NCBI RefSeq assembly: GCF_937616625.2
Contig: NC_065571.1
Span: forward strand, 17,796,501-17,860,500
Length of the DNA stretch: 64,000 nucleotides
Direction: 5' to 3'
Source: Mercurialis annua
Lineage: Eukaryota; Streptophyta; Magnoliopsida; Malpighiales; Euphorbiaceae
Of this stretch, positions 11,139 to 23,172 are shown piece by piece (position 1 is the first letter of the stretch; the number at the start of each line of letters is the position of its first letter). The notes beneath the pieces are model-generated. The model was not told where the DNA came from, ran no database searches, and worked only from the letters and a program-made list of their open reading frames with translations. The translations under genes were made by a program, and so were the position numbers.

Positions 11139-14116
11139 TGTAATATCCTGTATTTTTCCGCCATGGTTTTGTTGTGTTTCCGACTTAGTTTCGTATTATT
11201 AATGGTGTACTTAGCAAGTGTGAAACTTTAATTAGGGTTGGAGCTGTATCTTGTATGTGTCACATGTTTCGTGCGAGTTTTCACTAGCGATTTTATTTGT
11301 ATCCGGATTATAATCGAGGTTGTGTTCGTGTGCCTTCTGAATCTGACATGTTTTGACAAAACATCCATATCTCCCAATTTCACCGTTGGATCGGGCTCAT
11401 TTTTGGATATGCTGTGAACGACAAAAAGTTGACCGTTAGATCAAAATTTGAGAGGCATCGGAGTAGTGTGCGAACGCACACGCAGAGTGCACGAACGCGC
11501 ACTGTCCTTACGCGTTTTTTTTTCAACTCTCTATATATATATAATTCTGCTGCACGTTTTGCTCTTCTTATAAACCTAATTTTCCCTAAACCCTAGCCGT
11601 CTCATCACCTTAAAACGCTCTGAAAACTCTCATCCAAATCCTTCCCTTTCGCTTTGCGATTCCGGTAAGAGTTTAACGTCTTTTCCTTTGATATTCGTTA
11701 CTTATCGTTTTCAGTTCGTGACTTGTCTTATGTTCGTTCTAGCATTGTCTAAGGCCATGTTTATCGTCCCAATCACTCATATCATCCCTGAAATCATCAG
11801 CTTTGTTATCTATGATCTGTACGTCAAATTCTTTGTTCTTATATTGTTGGAATCTTTGGGATATGCTTCTTGTTGTTATATTAATTATAGTATTGATTTG
11901 GTCTCTTTTGTCTTTGATCTTTAATGATTTATTGAAGCTTGTTAATATATTTTGGAGTTGCTGTAAAGAATTTCTTGTCAAAATTCAAATTGATAACGAT
12001 GGCAGTGGGTGACAATTTGTTCTTTTAAATTGTTGAGTTTTTTCTTTATCATGCTGTTGGGTTTGTTAGGATTTTGTTAAATTGGTTTGTTATAGAATTA
12101 TGAAGGTTGTTAACTGAAAGTTTGATGGTTGGGAGTTTGAATTTCATGGTTTCTGTAATGAAGCTTTTGTTATGAGAATTGGATTTGGCAATGGTGATGA
12201 GTTGGCGGGGTTGTTTGTTTCAAATTGATGAGTTGGGAAAAAAGGTCAACTTGGCTTTTCATAAAATTGGTTTTTTGATAATTAATCCATTAAGTTAAAT
12301 ATTAATTAATAACCTTTGTTTATTATTTGATTTTTATTTAACTTTGGTTTTGTTTCGATTTATAAATTGGTAAATTGAAAACGACATATATTTTATAACT
12401 TAAATTTATATAATTACTCGGGTAATTATATTTTAATATCAATTTGGCATGGTATTTTGGCTAATTTATAATTTAGCCCCTAAACTTTCTAAAAGCTTAT
12501 TCGAGGATAGCTTTTAGATTTTTGTCTGATTTATAATTTAGTAAATTTAGAATGAGTAATTAAATTTGATTTCGAATATCAAATTGGCTAAATTACAATT
12601 TAGCCCTTTGAGGTTTTTCTAAACTTATTTAAGCAAGTTTTGGTTTGTAACTTGGGTTACTTGAACTTTAAGCTATTGAGTTCCGTTTTAATTTTGATTA
12701 CTATTTTATCAAAATTGTTTTTATAATTATAAACTATGGTTTATAATTGGATATAAAGATATTTATTTTATCAAAGTTATTTTCGGGATTATAAACTCTG
12801 GTTTATAATTTGATAAAATAATTGGGTCAGGTTAGACTTGGGTCGCCCGGCATGTGAGGTTAGTTTGGTGGTTATCGGTGACTCGGCTAATCCATTATTT
12901 TGAAAATTGGATCGCTTTATTATTTAATGTTATTTAAGTAATATTTTTTGAATTAGATTTTAAAGCGGGAACTCAATATGCCTGACTTGTTATGACTTAA
13001 TTATCTGAGTATTGTGTTTACTCTAATTGGCATTACCGTGACGTGTTGTTTGTGCTAGTCCTATGTGGTGTCTAGTACTCTCTAGAGTTAGGGTCTGTTT
13101 TAATAATGATTTATGTTTGTTTAGACTTGTCGAGCTTTCGTGCTTTTGAGGCGAACCGAGTTTAGGTTGCTTGCCAGGAGTTATCACGTGGATTAGCAAG
13201 CAGTGAGTTTGTACTTACTATTTACCGCTTTATTAAGTAAATTGTTATTTTAATATTAAATATATATACTGTACGTATATTTCGAACTGTTTTTATGTTA
13301 TGACTCTTAGTTGGAACATGCTACCTAATGGGCATCATTAGGACTGCGTGCGCACCGGTAATGATCTGGGTAAGGTATATATGGAAATGTGGTAACTCGG
13401 TGTGAGCATAGCTCTCGGGACCAAATAGAGTAACTCGGTGTAGCACAGCTCTCGGGACTCTGGATATGGTAAAAGTGTGGTCAGTGGTAACTCGGTGTAG
13501 CTCAGCTCTCGGGACCAGGCCTGTTGGATTATGTTTATTATTTAGAATTATGGATTAGGGTTCCAACTATTATTCGTAATATCGTTATTAAATGTTTTAA
13601 AAGGGGTTTTAAAGGTTTTCCACTTGATAAATGTAAATAGTGGTATGAACTCATCTCAGTATATCTGACCCCGTTGTTTTCCCAATTTTTCCAGGGTTAT
13701 GATTTGAGCAAGTCAGCTGCTCTCCGATTCTTTATTTCCTCGGAGGTTTTACTTTATTTAATAAAGTTATTAAAACTGATTTTATTCTTAGACCGCAGTA
13801 GTGATTAGAAGTCTTATATGTCTAATACTTGTTATAAACTTATGCAATGGATTATTGATGTATTGGCATTCTTTAATTGACTTGGGTTAATATGTACTTT
13901 TTCCATGTTTAAGATTCAGAGTTGGCTGAGCACTTATTAATAGATGTTGTGTATTATGAACTGCTAGAACTAGGCTGAAGTCTCGGTTGCCCCCGAGCAT
14001 TGGTTTTCTTGCAGGTTCATGTATTTGTTGGTTATCCGCAAGGCTAGCTACGGGTTTTGGTACAACCATACCCATACCCTAGCGCCGGTCGCGATTCATG
14101 AAAATGGGTCGTGACA
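11139..14116 (+). repeat. LARD1 5' LTR
   Basis: Begins TGTAATATCC and ends GTGACA. In order it holds the palindrome pair and TATA box (11466-11543), a leader with CTAAACCCTAGCC, a donor-like CCGGTAAGAG at 11663, two copies of a palindromic GGCTAA...TTAGCC segment (12459 and 12588), and three copies of an ACTCGGTGTAGC...CTCTCGGGACC block (13392-13516). Acceptor-like pyrimidine-AG sites lie near 13694 and 14013. Short frames inside it recur unchanged in the second LTR only because the LTRs are near-identical. Confidence 0.95.
11466..11543 (+). promoter_or_regulatory. LARD1 LTR core promoter: two palindromes followed by TATA box
   Basis: Palindromes GTGTGCGAACGCACAC (11466-11481) and GTGCACGAACGCGCAC (11487-11502) share the centre CGAACG. 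About 30 bp downstream is an uninterrupted TATATATATA (about 11532-11543). The same layout recurs in the second LTR (18842-18919) and, with small changes, in LARD2 (23500-23536 with TATA near 23570; 31077 onward). Promoter function is inferred from layout. Confidence 0.65.
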
Positions 14117-17100
14117 AAGTTGGTATCAGAGCTTTGGTTTCAAACCAAGGCCTTATGCATGTTATGTGTTATGTGTTTTGTCATGCTAAGTTAATGTCGT
14201 GTCATAGGAACTACTGCGGAATTAGGATTCGTGTCTTGTGTTTTAAAACGTCATCTTTTTTTTTAAAAAAATTTCAGCCTACATCCTATAGGTGATGTCT
14301 GTCAGTCTTTATTTGGTGTTAATGCTATGATTGATAATTAATTTCTCTTGGATGTTGCTTGCTGTGTTTTATCATATTAAAATTATTTCACTTGGGTGAT
14401 TTTAATTGCTTCTGATTTCTCGGGAAATCTTTTGTTGATGATATTTTCTAAATTCATACTTGGGAATGATGTTGTTTGAAAAACTTTGGCTTTATGCCAT
14501 TAATGATTTAACAACGATGGATTATATGGTGTACAAGTTGGTTTTGACCGTAATTGTTGGGTGCTATATACACTGGCACCTATGAGGATACATTTGGGCG
14601 TAATTGTTGGGTGGTCATACCTTGTTTGACCACATATTGTTTTAAAGATTTTTCATTGAGAAAATTGTTCTATCCGATTTGTGTTTCGACACAGAATTAT
14701 AAGAGAAGTTTGATTTTTAATTCTTAAAAAGGTTGATTCTTGAATTAAGTTACTAGTAAAAAGAAATCTTGTATTTTAAATATTATGTTTGGTTTGATGT
14801 TAACAAACGATGATTTCAAAAAGATATTTTAAGAGATGAGTCATTGATTGAGAATTTAACGTTGAAGTTATTTGACCATGTTGTTGTATGTTAGTATTTT
14901 AAATTTTCGGGATTTACGTAATAGATGTTAGAGATTAAAGATTTCTCACTTGAGATTTTAGATTGCCGTTTAGCAGATTGGTTAAGTTGAGCTCTCAATT
15001 TTGAAAGGATGAAAATTTTATTAAAAATATTTTTCTGGTTTTACAAATATTTTGAATATGTTTATAAACGATTGTTTCGGGTTCGACTTGGGTCACCCAA
15101 ATTTAGGAGTTGAGCTTGGTAGTTGTAATGACTCGGCTAGCTCGATGATTTTATGATTTGAGATACTTGGGTATCCGTTTTAAAGCAACTGATTAATAAG
15201 AAGAGATTCGTACAAATTGTGATTTTGTTTTAACCGTGGGCCTCAACAAAATTTGGAAGTTTTCGTATTTGACTTTAAATTTCAAAACGAATTTTGAAGC
15301 GTACTATTAAAGGATGATATAATTACATGGTGATTTTGTAATGAAAAAAAACAGTTGTGGTATGTCATGATTTGTCTTTTAAGTATGTTTGGGTTACTTG
15401 TGTTTAATGGCATGCTTGGATGAATTGTGGTTCTATAACTCGTAATCCGTTGGTAATAAAATTTGTTTTATAACTCGCTTGTCTGTTAGACTAAGTTGAT
15501 TGTATTGTTTCGTCTCTTCGTGCGAAGAAGCACGTGAGATGATTTATTTCATACGGTTGGTAAATACCTGATGTTTGGTTTGAGTGTGAGTCGAACTTTG
15601 TTCAGTCCCCGTTTTGATATAGTATCAACTGAGGATAAGCTGGGTTTGCTATTTTGTTGTTATGGATCGAAATCTTTGGATTTTGATATCGAGGTAGATG
15701 AGGAAAATATTCCCTCATTTTGGCTGATGATTTCTGACTATGCAAAAATGGATATTGGAAACTCTGAGCCGAGAAGATAGACCGGTGATTAATACACTGG
15801 TGTTTCCATTAAAGTCTGAGGATGCGATGCAGGAGCTGGCGGTAAATTTTACAGGAACGTATTTTATGTGCTATACTCTTTGGGAATAAGCTCATTATAA
15901 CGTCTAGCAAATATTTCATTGAGAAGTGGTTTTCAAAGGTTGAATTGTTAAATATTTGAAATATTTTCAACACGAAATTGTGCCCAGACATATCATGAAC
16001 ATGCATGTTGAATGTCACGAATAGGATTGCATTGAACACCGAGTATGTTCACTAAATAAAAGATAAATAAATAATTGATACATGCATAATAGTACATGCA
16101 TCACGTGCATAGAAATGATTAGGGTTGGATGCAACTCTTTGGGGATGAGAGATGTCATCACCCTGGCGCACAATTATGTAAAATGGATTTTATCAATAAA
16201 GTGTTTTGAGGAAAGTATTTTGAAAAAAAAAAAAAAAAAAACTTGCGAGTCCCTTTGGGGTAAATGTATTTATAAGGTTGTGGAATTTCAAATGATTTTG
16301 AAACTGTTACCGAAAGATAGCTAGACAAATACTCTGTGATGATGGTGATGGTTATTGGACGTTTACGTTGTGAGCAATTGGTCTGTAGAATCAGAATCTT
16401 GTGATTATGAATAAGAATGATTTTGAGGTTGCGCTCGAAATATAGTTGTGCTAAGTGCGTTATAGTGTAATTTAGAATAGAAAATGTTCGTGATAATTTC
16501 CGATTTGTGATTCAGGGATTTGTGGATTAAGGATGTTGGTTATGCTCCATGTGTGTGTATACACTATATTTTTATTTTTAACGAGACTTTATCTTTCAGA
16601 TTAGATTTTGTCCAAGTACTTTGGATATATGGATATAAAAGTGTTTTTATAAACAAAGAGATTTGCGTTGTTAAATTTTACCCTTTTGAGGAAAGAAAGG
16701 AATTTTATCAAATTGGATAAAAAAAAGGAACAATGATCTTGTGGGCTTAACGAATTCTTCAAATCGTGATTTTATTTACAAATTAAGATTTGTGAGTGAC
16801 AATAAAATTTTAATGTTTTTAAAAAAGATATGTGTATTTTTAATACGAAGGTTGTTTCCACGGTTTGTGTATTTTCAAAAAACGGGATAAATATATTTTA
16901 GCAAGTTTGGTTTAAAGAGAACATAAATTTTGTCAATTGAACTGTTTTATAAATTTGCTAACGTATTGAAAAGTAAAGAAAAAAAAAATTCAAATTCAAA
17001 ATGTGTATATTTGGATAATTTTCAAGGGCTTACAAAACCGATGGTATTTCAACTATAAAGGTATTTCGTTTGTGAATACAAAAGGAGGTGAAATACGTAA

Positions 17101-18514
17101 AGTCTTTTAAAGAGAAGTGGAAAAATTTTGAATACAAAATGTTTTGGGTATAGAAAGATTTTATACCCTAGTGGGTTGGTTTTGAGCATAACTAACAATC
17201 CGCTCAGGGTGAATTGGTCGTAGTAATCTCTCGTTGTATATAAGGTTATAGTCAATTGATTGAATAATTTTATGGATTTGAATTTGATTTGAATATTTGA
17301 GTTAGCTGATTCGAGAATCGAGGATCGTAGTATATAGGTTTCGACAACCAGTATTGGTTGATCGGTTTTGTTTATTGATGGTATTATAGTAATGTTTGGA
17401 TATCGTTCGGGTCAGTAGTTGAACCCTTAGTGTGGGTGAAAAAAATTTTAAGTTGTGCTATTTAAGTGAGATGCAGTCGATGCTCAGTTTAGTTGCGGCG
17501 TTATATTTCTAAATGATTGAAGGAGTCTTTGTGTTTGGGATTATTTATTACTTATCTAGAGATTTCATTATTATGAGTTCATGTTTTCTTCGGAATAACG
17601 GTATGCATTTTTGTGTTTCATAATTCACGAAGTTGATTGTATTATCAAATTTGATGTTAGTCATTAGACTGGATGATCCTATTTTATATTGAGGTTTTAT
17701 AGTTGTTAAGATCGAGCTGGTTTTGAAAGCTACTCTGATATAGAGTTATAGTGACTCTCAGTTGGATAATTGTTGATTATTCACATTGGGTTGATCAAGT
17801 AATCGTTATAATTGTTTATTATTCACTTTGGGTTGATCGAGTAATCGTTAGAGCACCGAGTTGTTAGAATCAGAATTTTGCACATATGTGTGTTGTGACG
17901 GTTATAATGAAAATCAGTTTCAGATTAAAAATTCGAGGTCGAATTTTTCATAGGTTGGGGAGAATGTAATACCCAATATGTTTATGGCGTGTTTCGTCTT
18001 GTGTTGAACTTCTCTGGGTGGAAGTTTTGATTAGAGTCATCATTGATAGAGATTCGAGGTTCGTTCTTGTTTATCCTAAAGTATTCCTTTAGAGCTTTAT
18101 GTGGGAGAGTTTGTATTTCCTCGTTGATTTCACCTAGATCTGGTGTTATTGTTTTATGTTAAATGGAAGTTAGTATTGATACGTTTTGTTAGAATTTTAG
18201 ATTGTTTGGCTTATGCAAGTGGTTGAATTGAACCTGTTGAATTTTGCTTAAGCAAGTTCTTAGGTCGTTAAGCACGGAATTCCTACAAATACAGTTTAGG
18301 TTGGTTACTTGGTTAAGGAATATTCCTGAGAGACAGAGTTCGTTATGCCGAATTGTTATCATTGTTGTCCTTGTTTACCTTCGGTATCTTGTGGATGCGT
18401 TTCCACATTTGTTATGGGCGTTCTGTTTGGATTGGCGTGTAGTTTTGGATTATGTTGTACGACGATTGTTTTAGTTTTAAATTCGAGGACGAATTTTACA
18501 TAAGTTGGGGAGAT
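14117..18514 (+). other. LARD1 internal region, non-coding
   Basis: 4.4 kb between the LTRs, starting with the primer site and ending with the polypurine tract. All open frames are under about 85 codons. The 69-codon frame at 15571-15780 contains FDIEVDEENIPSFW, and a degenerate version appears in LARD2 near 27740-27945 and inverted near 9690-9770. This may be a relic of a lost polyprotein segment, but no known domain is recognised. A-rich runs and simple repeats occur, such as 18 A near 16223. Confidence 0.85.
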
Positions 18515-21492
18515 TGTAATATCCTGTATTTTTCCGCCATGGTTTTGTTGTGTTTCCGACTTAGTTTCGTATTATTAATGTTGTACTTAGCAAGTGTGAA
18601 ACTTTAATTAGGGTTGGAGCTGTATCTTGTATGTGTCACATGTTTCGTGCGAGTTTTCACTAGCGATTTTATTTGTATCCGGATTATAATCGAGGTTGTG
18701 TTCGTGTGCCTTCTGAATCTGACATGTTTTGACAAAACATCCATATCTCCCAATTTCACCGTTGGATCGGGCTCATTTTTGGATATGCTGTGAACGACAA
18801 AAAGTTGACCGTTAGATCAAAATTTGAGAGGCATCGGAGTAGTGTGCGAACGCACACGCAGAGTGCACGAACGCGCACTGTCCTTACGCGTTTTTTTTTC
18901 AACTCTCTCTATATATATAATTCTGCTGCACGTTTTGCTCTTCTTATAAACCTAATTTTCCCTAAACCCTAGCCGTCTCATCACCTTAAAACGCTCTGAA
19001 AACTCTCATCCAAATCCTTCCCTTTCGCTTTGCGATTCCGGTAAGAGTTTAACGTCTTTTCCTTTGATATTCGTTACTTATCGTTTTCAGTTCGTGACTT
19101 GTCTTATGTTCGTTCTAGCATTGTCTAAGGCCATGTTTATCGTCCCAATCACTCATATCATCCCTGAAATCATCAGCTTTGTTATCTATGATCTGTACGT
19201 CAAATTCTTTGTTCTTATATTGTTGGAATCTTTGGGATATGCTTCTTGTTGTTATATTAATTATAGTATTGATTTGGTCTCTTTTGTCTTTGATCTTTAA
19301 TGATTTATTGAAGCTTGTTAATATATTTTGGAGTTGCTGTAAAGAATTTCTTGTCAAAATTCAAATTGATAACGATGGCAGTGGGTGACAATTTGTTCTT
19401 TTAAATTGTTGAGTTTTTTCTTTATCATGCTGTTGGGTTTGTTAGGATTTTGTTAAATTGGTTTGTTATAGAATTATGAAGGTTGTTAACTGAAAGTTTG
19501 ATGGTTGGGAGTTTGAATTTCATGGTTTCTGTAATGAAGCTTTTGTTATGAGAATTGGATTTGGCAATGGTGATGAGTTGGCGGGGTTGTTTGTTTCAAA
19601 TTGATGAGTTGGGAAAAAAGGTCAACTTGGCTTTTCATAAAATTGGTTTTTTGATAATTAATCCATTAAGTTAAATATTAATTAATAACCTTTGTTTATT
19701 ATTTGATTTTTATTTAACTTTGGTTTTGTTTCGATTTATAAATTGGTAAATTGAAAACGACATATATTTTATAACTTAAATTTATATAATTACTCGGGTA
19801 ATTATATTTTAATATCAATTTGGCATGGTATTTTGGCTAATTTATAATTTAGCCCCTAAACTTTCTAAAAGCTTATTCGAGGATAGCTTTTAGATTTTTG
19901 TCTGATTTATAATTTAGTAAATTTAGAATGAGTAATTAAATTTGATTTCGAATATCAAATTGGCTAAATTACAATTTAGCCCTTTGAGGTTTTTCTAAAC
20001 TTATTTAAGCAAGTTTTGGTTTGTAACTTGGGTTACTTGAACTTTAAGCTATTGAGTTCCGTTTTAATTTTGATTACTATTTTATCAAAATTGTTTTTAT
20101 AATTATAAACTATGGTTTATAATTGGATATAAAGATATTTATTTTATCAAAGTTATTTTCGGGATTATAAACTCTGGTTTATAATTTGATAAAATAATTG
20201 GGTCAGGTTAGACTTGGGTCGCCCGGCATGTGAGGTTAGTTTGGTGGTTATCGGTGACTCGGCTAATCCATTATTTTGAAAATTGGATCGCTTTATTATT
20301 TAATGTTATTTAAGTAATATTTTTTGAATTAGATTTTAAAGCGGGAACTCAATATGCCTGACTTGTTATGACTTAATTATCTGAGTATTGTGTTTACTCT
20401 AATTGGCATTACCGTGACGTGTTGTTTGTGCTAGTCCTATGTGGTGTCTAGTACTCTCTAGAGTTAGGGTCTGTTTTAATAATGATTTATGTTTGTTTAG
20501 ACTTGTCGAGCTTTCGTGCTTTTGAGGCGAACCGAGTTTAGGTTGCTTGCCAGGAGTTATCACGTGGATTAGCAAGCAGTGAGTTTGTACTTACTATTTA
20601 CCGCTTTATTAAGTAAATTGTTATTTTAATATTAAATATATATACTGTACGTATATTTCGAACTGTTTTTATATTATGACTCTTAGTTGGAACATGCTAC
20701 CTAATGGGCATCATTAGGACTGCGTGCGCACCGGTAATGATCTGGGTAAGGTATATATGGAAATGTGGTAACTCGGTGTGAGCATAGCTCTCGGGACCAA
20801 ATAGAGTAACTCGGTGTAGCACAGCTCTCGGGACTCTGGATATGGTAAAAGTGTGGTCAGTGGTAACTCGGTGTAGCTCAGCTCTCGGGACCAGGCCTGT
20901 TGGATTATGTTTATTATTTAGAATTATGGATTAGGGTTCCAACTATTATTCGTAATATCGTTATTAAATGTTTTAAAAGGGGTTTTAAAGGTTTTCCACT
21001 TGATAAATGTAAATAGTGGTATGAACTCATCTCAGTATATCTGACCCCGTTGTTTTCCCAATTTTTCCAGGGTTATGATTTGAGCAAGTCAGCTGCTCTC
21101 CGATTCTTTATTTCCTCGGAGGTTTTACTTTATTTAATAAAGTTATTAAAACTGATTTTATTCTTAGACCGCAGTAGTGATTAGAAGTCTTATATGTCTA
21201 ATACTTGTTATAAACTTATGCAATGGATTATTGATGTATTGGCATTCTTTAATTGACTTGGGTTAATATGTACTTTTGCCATGTTTAAGATTCAGAGTTG
21301 GCTGAGCACTTATTAATAGATGTTGTGTATTATGAACTGCTAGAACTAGGCTGAAGTCTCGGTTGCCCCCGAGCATTGGTTTTCTTGCAGGTTCATGTAT
21401 TTGTTGGTTATCCGCAAGGCTAGCTACGGGTTTTGGTACAACCATACCCATACCCTAGCGCCGGTCGCGATTCATGAAAATGGGTCGTGACA
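18515..21492 (+). repeat. LARD1 3' LTR
   Basis: Exactly the same length as the 5' LTR (2,978 bp). I noticed single-base differences near the TGTACTTAGC segment at the head, before the TATA run, near 20671 and near 21276. It is preceded by AAGTTGGGGAGAT and followed by the target duplication AGTTC. Confidence 0.95.
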
Positions 21493-23172
21493 AGTTCCTA
21501 AGACACGACATCAACTTATCATGCCAAAAACACATAACAAATAACATGCATAAGGTCTTGGTTTGAAATCAAAGTTCTGATACCAAGTTTGTCACGATCC
21601 ATTTTCATAAATCGCGACCGGCGCTAGGGAATGGGTATGGTTGTACCAAAACCCGTAGCTAGCCTTGCGGATAAACAACAATTAGATAAACCTGCAAGAA
21701 ACCAATGCTCGGGCGCAATCGAGATTTCAGCTTAATTCTAGCAATTTATAATATTCAATATTTCTTAAAAGTGCTCCGCCAACTCCGAGTCTTAAACATG
21801 GCATAAATACATATTAACCCAAGTTAATATAAAAATGCTAAAATAATATAAATATCAATTGGACTAAATCTGATAACAAACGTTAGACAAGTAAGACTTC
21901 AAATTACTACTGCGGTCTAAGAATAAAATCAGTTACTAACTTTATTAAAATATAAAATAAAACCTTCGAGGAAATAAAGAATGGGAGAACAGCTGACTCG
22001 CTCAAATCATAACCCTGAAAAAATTAGGAAAACAACGGGGTCAGATATATTGAGATGAGTTCATACCACTATTTATATTTATTAAGTGGAAAACCTTTAA
22101 AACTCTATAAAACATTTAATATAAGCATTACGTATAATAGTTGGAACCCTAATCCACAATACTAAATATAACCATATTCCAATAGGCCTGGTCCCGAGAG
22201 CTGAGATACACCGAGTTACCACCGACCACTCTTAATTCATAACCAGATGAGCTACACCGAGTTACTCTACTGGTCCCGAGAGCTATGCTCACACCGAATT
22301 ACCACCACATATCACATACCTTTTCTAGATCAATACCGGTGCACATGCAGTCTTAATGATGCCCATTAGGTAGCATGTTCCAACTAAGAGCCATAATGGA
22401 AAAACAGTTCACAATTGTACTTATACAATATATATAGATATTAAAATAACAATTTACTTAATAAAGCGGTAAATAATAAGTACAAACTGACTGCTTGCTA
22501 ACCCACGTGAAAACTTCTGGCAAGCAACCTAGACTCTGTTCGCCTCAAAAGCACGAACAATCGACGAGTCTAAACACAAATAAATAATTATTAAAACGAC
22601 CCTAACTCTATAGAGTACTAGACACCACATACGACTAGCACAAATAACAAGTCAAAGTAAAACCAAGTCAGAGTAAACATAATACCCGAATAACAATGAA
22701 GCCGTAACAAGTCAAGTCTATTGAGTTCCCGCTTTAAAATTTGTTTCAAAAAATATTATTTAAATAAATAATAATTCATTTCAAAATCCAAATAGTGTGT
22801 TAGAACGAAGGAATAATGTATTTTCTGTGTAACTATTCATTTTAGGGTTTGTGAGAGTGAATAGAGACTGTCTGGAGGCTTTACTTGGGCTTTAATTAAA
22901 ATGCACAGTTTAATAGGTATTTTTAAAGTGAGAAACCTTTAATTAACGATCCAACCAACCAGATGTTAGTAAATTCTCTCGGGAACAACATATACAAACG
23001 GCGGCCCGTTCCGACGGTGAAAGTGGGAGATATGGACGTTTTACTAAAACATGACAGATTTGAAAAGTGCACAAACACATCTACCATAATCACCTGGAAA
23101 CGAATCAAATCAACATTGAATACCTACACGGCACATGTGACACATACAAGATACAAAATAAGACTCAATAAA

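Larger units (their letters stand above)
11139..21492 (+). mobile_element. LARD1: full-length young non-coding LTR retrotransposon
   Basis: This 10,354-bp element has two 2,978-bp LTRs (11139-14116 and 18515-21492) that begin TGTAATATCC and end GTCGTGACA. The target duplication AGTTC is perfect (11134-11138 and 21493-21497). The primer site TGGTATCAGAGC (14121-14132) is complementary to the 3' end of initiator Met tRNA, and the polypurine tract AAGTTGGGGAGAT lies at 18502-18514. By eye I count only about four base differences between the LTRs, so insertion was recent. No gag, protease, reverse transcriptase or integrase is readable, so it must depend on proteins supplied in trans, as LARDs do. 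The LTR ends and primer site would suit a Ty3/gypsy partner, but none is present here. Confidence 0.95.

Noticed and set aside
13392..13516. tRNA-like gene suggested by TAGCTCAGC
   Set aside because: No acceptor stem, anticodon arm or T-loop can be placed around it; it is part of a repeated LTR block.
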